Source: an uncultured Bacteroidota bacterium (lineage in GTDB: Bacteria > Bacteroidota > Bacteroidia > Flavobacteriales > Flavobacteriaceae). From it: a stretch of 64,000 bases of DNA. A program made the translations under genes and the position numbers. The stretch covers positions 1 through 64,000 of the forward strand of contig CACEKG010000001.1 in NCBI GenBank assembly GCA_902560065.1. Direction: 5' to 3'. Shown piece by piece: positions 59,926 to 64,000 of this stretch. The number at the start of each line of letters is the position of its first letter. The stretch's first letter is position 1. A model generated the notes under the pieces. It saw only the letters and a program-made list of their open reading frames with translations. It was not told the DNA's origin and searched no databases.

Positions 59926-60804
59926 TTGTCTTCAAATTTTTATAAAGAATATCAAAAAAGAAGTTTAATTAAAAATTATATTTCTTTAACAATAATAATG
60001 ACTTTTGTTCTTTTTTTTATTGGTTTTATTGGTCTTATACTCTTAAATTCTAAGAAAGTAGCTGATTATTTTAAAGAACAAATTATAATGACAGTTTATC
60101 TGGAAGATACATCTAAAGACATAGAAATAACTCAACTTCAAAAAAAATTGTTATTAAATAATGCTACAAAAAAATTGAATTTTATTACAAAAGAAGATGC
60201 TGCTGAAAATTTTTCAAATGAAATTGGAGAAAATTTTGTTAATTTTTTAGGATATAATCCTCTGTTAAATTCTATAGACATATACTTTAATGCTTCGTTT
60301 ATAAATAATATCTTTTTAAAAAATCTAAGTAATTCCATTAAGAAAAATAAATTTGTTAATGAGGTTATTTTTGACGAACCTCTTATTAATATTTTAAATA
60401 ACAACATTAAAAAAATTTCTTACCTGTTAATGTTTACATCTATTTTATTTCTTTTTATTGCTTTTTTATTAATAAACAGTTCCATAAGATTGACCATTTA
60501 TTCTAAAAGGTTTATAATAAAAACAATGCAATTAGTTGGTGCAAAAAAATATTTTATTCAAAAACCTTTCTTGATTCAACATTTCAAGATAGGTCTTATA
60601 AGTTCATTATTTGCTATAATAGGTTTGTTTTTGTTATTTTATCAAATGAACAATTACTTTCCTGAATTAAAAATCTTAGAGGGTAAATATGAAATAATTT
60701 TAATTTCTACAAGTATTTTATTTATCGGAATTATGATTTCACTCATAAGCACTTTTTTTGCCTCTAAAAAGTACTTAAATTTAAAAACAGAAAAAATATA
60801 TTAA
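59926..60804 (+). CDS. ftsX: cell division protein FtsX
   Basis: A 292-residue permease-like protein with four helices (about residues 20-42, 168-192, 220-240, 258-280) and a periplasmic domain between the first two, the pattern of FtsX, which works with FtsE to activate septal peptidoglycan hydrolases. The start is a TTG, as no in-frame ATG precedes the first helix. The QLVGAKKYFIQKPFLIQH loop is typical. ftsE is not next to it. A DUF3098 gene follows by 13 bases. Confidence 0.9.
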   Translation: MSSNFYKEYQKRSLIKNYISLTIIMTFVLFFIGFIGLILLNSKKVADYFKEQIIMTVYLEDTSKDIEITQLQKKLLLNNATKKLNFITKEDAAENFSNEIGENFVNFLGYNPLLNSIDIYFNASFINNIFLKNLSNSIKKNKFVNEVIFDEPLINILNNNIKKISYLLMFTSILFLFIAFLLINSSIRLTIYSKRFIIKTMQLVGAKKYFIQKPFLIQHFKIGLISSLFAIIGLFLLFYQMNNYFPELKILEGKYEIILISTSILFIGIMISLISTFFASKKYLNLKTEKIY

Positions 60805-60817
60805 TTCTTTTAAAAAA

Positions 60818-61051
60818 ATGAGTCAAAAAAAAATTCTTTTTGGAAAAAAAAATTACATTTTTTTACTTATTTCACTAACAATTATTGGGTTAGGTTTTTT
60901 ATTAATGTCAGGTGGAGGCAGTAAAGATCCTAAAGTTTTTAATCCCGAAATTTTTAATTTTAGAAGAATAAAGCTAGCTCCAACTATAGTTATCCTTGGA
61001 TTTATACTTGCAATTTTTTCAATTTTAGTGAAGAATAAAAATTCCAAATGA
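60818..61051 (+). CDS. DUF3098 small membrane protein
   Basis: A 77-residue protein with two hydrophobic helices. The LLISLTIIGLGFLLMSGGGSKDPKVFNPEIFNFRRI stretch is the DUF3098 signature, and APTIVILGFILAIFSILVK is the second helix. The family is restricted to Bacteroidota, and it is normally found between ftsX and uppP, as here. Its function is not known. The stop overlaps the uppP start by 4 bases (ATGA). Confidence 0.87.
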   Translation: MSQKKILFGKKNYIFLLISLTIIGLGFLLMSGGGSKDPKVFNPEIFNFRRIKLAPTIVILGFILAIFSILVKNKNSK

Positions 61052-61845
61052 CTATACTGGAATCGATAATACTTGGCATTATTCAAGGACTTACTGAATT
61101 TCTACCTATTTCATCTAGCGGTCACATTGAAATTGGTAAAGTCTTTTTAAATGTAGATTTAAATGATGAAAAAAGTTTATTTCTAACTTTAATTCTTCAT
61201 TTAGCAACGGCATTTAGCACTATTATAGTATATAGAAAAAAAGTATACAAAATTTTTTCTGATTTACTCAAATTTGAAAAAAATCCTGGTTTTACATTAT
61301 CAATAAAAATTATAATTTCAATGATCCCAGCAGTTATAATTGCTTTATTCTATGAAAAAGAAATTTCTAAATTATTTAATCAAAATATGATTCTAGTTGG
61401 AATAATGTTATCAATTACATCATTATTTTTGTTTTTAAGTGATAGAAATTTTAATAACAAATCTGATATTACGTTTAAAAATTCAATTTTAATTGGAATA
61501 ATTCAAGCAATAGCAATTCTTCCTGGAATATCTAGAAGTGGTTCAACAATTTCTTGTTCTGTTTTATTAGGGGTAAAAAGAATTAACGCTGCTGAATTTT
61601 CATTTTTGATGGTCCTCCCTCTAATTTTCGGAAGTATCTTAAAAAGTCTCTTTGAAATAGAAAATTATACTTCAAATGTAAAAATAACTCCATTGATTAC
61701 TGGATTTATAAGTGCTTTTATAACTGGTATTTTTGCGTGTAGGTGGATGATTATATTAGTTAGAAAAAGTAAATTAAAATATTTTGGGTTTTATTGTTTA
61801 GTATTAGGATTTTTTTCAATTTATTATGGAGTATTTATTAAATAA
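61048..61845 (+). CDS. uppP: undecaprenyl-diphosphatase
   Basis: A 265-residue polytopic phosphatase with about eight helices that recycles the lipid carrier for peptidoglycan and O-antigen. The active-site motifs LTEFLPISSSGH near residue 16 and ILPGISRSGSTISCSVLLG near residue 157 are both intact. It overlaps the DUF3098 stop by 4 bases and the truB start by 20 bases. It can also give bacitracin resistance when abundant. Confidence 0.94.
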   Translation: MTILESIILGIIQGLTEFLPISSSGHIEIGKVFLNVDLNDEKSLFLTLILHLATAFSTIIVYRKKVYKIFSDLLKFEKNPGFTLSIKIIISMIPAVIIALFYEKEISKLFNQNMILVGIMLSITSLFLFLSDRNFNNKSDITFKNSILIGIIQAIAILPGISRSGSTISCSVLLGVKRINAAEFSFLMVLPLIFGSILKSLFEIENYTSNVKITPLITGFISAFITGIFACRWMIILVRKSKLKYFGFYCLVLGFFSIYYGVFIK

Positions 61846-62518
61846 TAAATCTAGAGAAGAAATTATCAATGGGACCATCTTATTAGTTGATAAACCATAT
61901 AGTTGGTCTTCTTTTGATGTTGTAAAAAAAATTCGAAATACTATAATGCTAAATTATAAAATTAAAAAAATTAAAGTTGGTCATGCAGGAACTTTAGACC
62001 CATTGGCAACAGGTTTGTTGATAATCTGTACTGGGAAAATGACAAAGGAAATTTCTAAGCTTCAAAATAATTTAAAAATTTATAGTGGAACTTTTATTTT
62101 AGGCTCTACTACCCCATCATTCGATCTTGAAAGTCCAATTGATAATTTTTATGAAATAGATCATATTGATAAAAATTTAATTAATGAGGTTTTGCCAAAT
62201 TTTATAGGAGAAATATATCAAACTCCTCCTATTTATTCTGCAATTAAAAAAAACGGTAAAAGATTATATGAATTAGCAAGAGAAGGAAAAAAAACAGAAA
62301 TTAAACAAAGAATAGTTTTTGTAAAAAAATTTCAGATAACTAAAATTAATTTACCTGAAATTGATTTTTTGATAGAATGTGGAAAAGGAACTTATATAAG
62401 ATCAATCGCTAATGACTTCGGAAAAGCTTTGAATTCAGGTGCTCACTTAAAGAGTTTACGAAGAATATCTTCTGGCAAATATTTAGTAAAAAATGCTATG
62501 AAATTTACTTTCAATTAA
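61826..62518 (+). CDS. truB: tRNA pseudouridine-55 synthase
   Basis: A 230-residue TruB that makes pseudouridine 55 in the tRNA T-loop. The catalytic loop VGHAGTLDPLATGLLIICTG with its Asp near residue 58 is intact, and the N-terminal ILLVDKPYSWSSFDVVKKIR and the TPPIYSAIKKNGKRLYELAR stretch are typical. It overlaps uppP by 20 bases and has no alternative downstream Met. Its final PUA domain is missing, as is common in Bacteroidota. Confidence 0.95.
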   Translation: MEYLLNNKSREEIINGTILLVDKPYSWSSFDVVKKIRNTIMLNYKIKKIKVGHAGTLDPLATGLLIICTGKMTKEISKLQNNLKIYSGTFILGSTTPSFDLESPIDNFYEIDHIDKNLINEVLPNFIGEIYQTPPIYSAIKKNGKRLYELAREGKKTEIKQRIVFVKKFQITKINLPEIDFLIECGKGTYIRSIANDFGKALNSGAHLKSLRRISSGKYLVKNAMKFTFN

Positions 62519-62579
62519 ATTATTAAATTTTTGAATGTAAAATAAAACAAACAACAATTAACAGAGTTTTTTTAATTTT

Positions 62580-62587
62580 TATATTTG
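62580..62587 (+). promoter_or_regulatory. candidate -7 element for pyrH-frr
   Basis: TATATTTG, a perfect TAnnTTTG match, ends 15 bases before the pyrH ATG. A clear TTTG at -33 is not seen, only T-rich sequence. Confidence 0.5.
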
Positions 62588-62599
62588 TAACAACTATAA

Positions 62600-63310
<711 letters not shown>

Positions 63311-63312
63311 TC

Positions 63313-63867
63313 ATGAATGAAGAATTAGACTTTATTATCCAGCTTGCAAAGGAAAAAATGGAAGAATCTCTTTCCCATCTTGATAAGTCAATGATTAATA
63401 TTAGAGCTGGTAAAGCAAACCCAAACATGTTAAACAGTATAAAAATTGATTATTATGGAACATTAACTCCATTATCTCAGGTTGCAAATATTAACATATC
63501 TGATGCTAGAACATTAACCATAAACCCTTGGGAAAAAAGTATGCTTCAAGAAATCGAAAAAGCTATTCAAATAGCCGACTTAGGTTTTAATCCTATGAAT
63601 AATGGTGAATCAATTATAATTAATGTTCCTGCTCTTACAGAGGAAAGAAGAAAAGAATTAGCCAAAATGGCTAAAATGGAATCTGAAAGAACAAAGATTA
63701 CCATTAGAAATATTAGGAAAGATGCTAATAATGATATAAAAAAAATTAATGTTTCAGAGGATATTCAAAATAATTATGAAGTGGATGTCCAAGATTTAAC
63801 GGATCTATATATATCAAAAGTAGATTCAATATATTTGAATAAAGAAAAAGAAATTCTAACTGTTTAA
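63313..63867 (+). CDS. frr: ribosome recycling factor
   Basis: A 184-residue RRF that splits post-termination ribosomes with EF-G. Typical pieces are the N-terminal helix MEESLSHLDKSMINIRAGKANPNML, IDYYGTLTPLSQVANINISDARTLTINPW, and the C-terminal helix LTEERRKELAKMAKMESERTKITIRNIRKDANNDIKK. It follows pyrH by 2 bases. Confidence 0.97.
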   Translation: MNEELDFIIQLAKEKMEESLSHLDKSMINIRAGKANPNMLNSIKIDYYGTLTPLSQVANINISDARTLTINPWEKSMLQEIEKAIQIADLGFNPMNNGESIIINVPALTEERRKELAKMAKMESERTKITIRNIRKDANNDIKKINVSEDIQNNYEVDVQDLTDLYISKVDSIYLNKEKEILTV

Positions 63868-63902
63868 TATTACCTGGTTATTTCATCCTATCTACAAATT
63901 TC

Positions 63903-64000
63903 ATGAAGAATAAACAAAAATGGAATTTTTGGGAATTTATATCAAAACTTATCTTAAAAAATAGGATAATATTTATTTTACTAATAATTGCACTCACTAT
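63903..64000 (+). CDS. start of an RND/MMPL-type transporter, cut by the window end
   Basis: An ATG at 63903 opens a frame that runs to the window end, with a short charged N-terminus (MKNKQKWNFWEF) and then a hydrophobic helix (RIIFILLIIALT). It lies 35 bases after frr, where flavobacteria commonly have an RND-superfamily exporter. The identity rests on this position and the first helix only. Confidence 0.45.
   Translation, partial: MKNKQKWNFWEFISKLILKNRIIFILLIIALT

Overview
The window comes from an AT-rich member of the Bacteroidota, most likely a streamlined marine flavobacterium. The evidence is the PorP/SprF protein next to a large surface protein with a type IX-type C-terminus, the order rpsU-xerC-hpf followed by tRNA-Thr and tRNA-Tyr, Bacteroidota promoters (TTTG ... 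TAnnTTTG), few Shine-Dalgarno sequences, and family-restricted genes such as DUF4271, DUF3098 and DUF4296. Gene density is high and most neighbours overlap or lie within a few bases of each other.

Layout. 1-6.4 kb: an SsuD-type monooxygenase, a queuosine-precursor transporter with a phosphoribosyltransferase, a lipoprotein PQQ dehydrogenase fused to cytochrome c, a stand-alone TonB-plug protein and a DoxX protein. 6.5-8.5 kb: a carotenoid/retinoid-type desaturase with an ABA4-like membrane protein. 8.5-15 kb: a PorP-like protein, a 965-residue BspA-like repeat protein, diaminopropionate ammonia-lyase and a Tat-exported FAD oxidase. 14.9-21.6 kb: the four-tRNA cluster Thr(TGT)-Tyr(GTA)-Gly(TCC)-Thr(GGT), split by a 6.3-kb island between Tyr and Gly. 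The island carries a C5-cytosine DNA methyltransferase facing a five-gene cassette with a GHKL-type ATPase and four proteins I cannot place. A 17-bp copy of the tRNA-Tyr 3' end marks its far boundary, and it holds no integrase. 21.7-27.3 kb: hpf, xerC, rpsU, acyl-CoA dehydrogenase, an alanine symporter, rhodanese/PspC and YceI. 27.3-33.8 kb: a complete trp operon (EGDCFBA) behind a leader peptide with two adjacent Trp codons and an attenuator hairpin. 33.8-39.2 kb: glycosyltransferases and envelope proteins. 39-46.3 kb: a nine-gene reverse-strand run joining Fe-S assembly and ferredoxin reduction to the mevalonate pathway and a UbiA-type prenyltransferase. 46.3-64 kb: housekeeping genes (trmB, a two-component pair, tyrS, pyrC, hemD, lrp, leuS, ftsX, uppP, truB, pyrH, frr) and the start of a membrane protein.

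The most interesting region is the island at 15.1-21.4 kb: a candidate methyltransferase/GHKL-ATPase defence cassette with no recognisable nuclease or helicase. Other points worth a second look are the RsuA-type pseudouridine synthase that lacks its catalytic aspartate, the OmpA tail relic fused in frame behind the transporter, the duplicated two-module repeat protein, the trp attenuator, and promoter elements lying so close to start codons that leaderless transcripts are likely.
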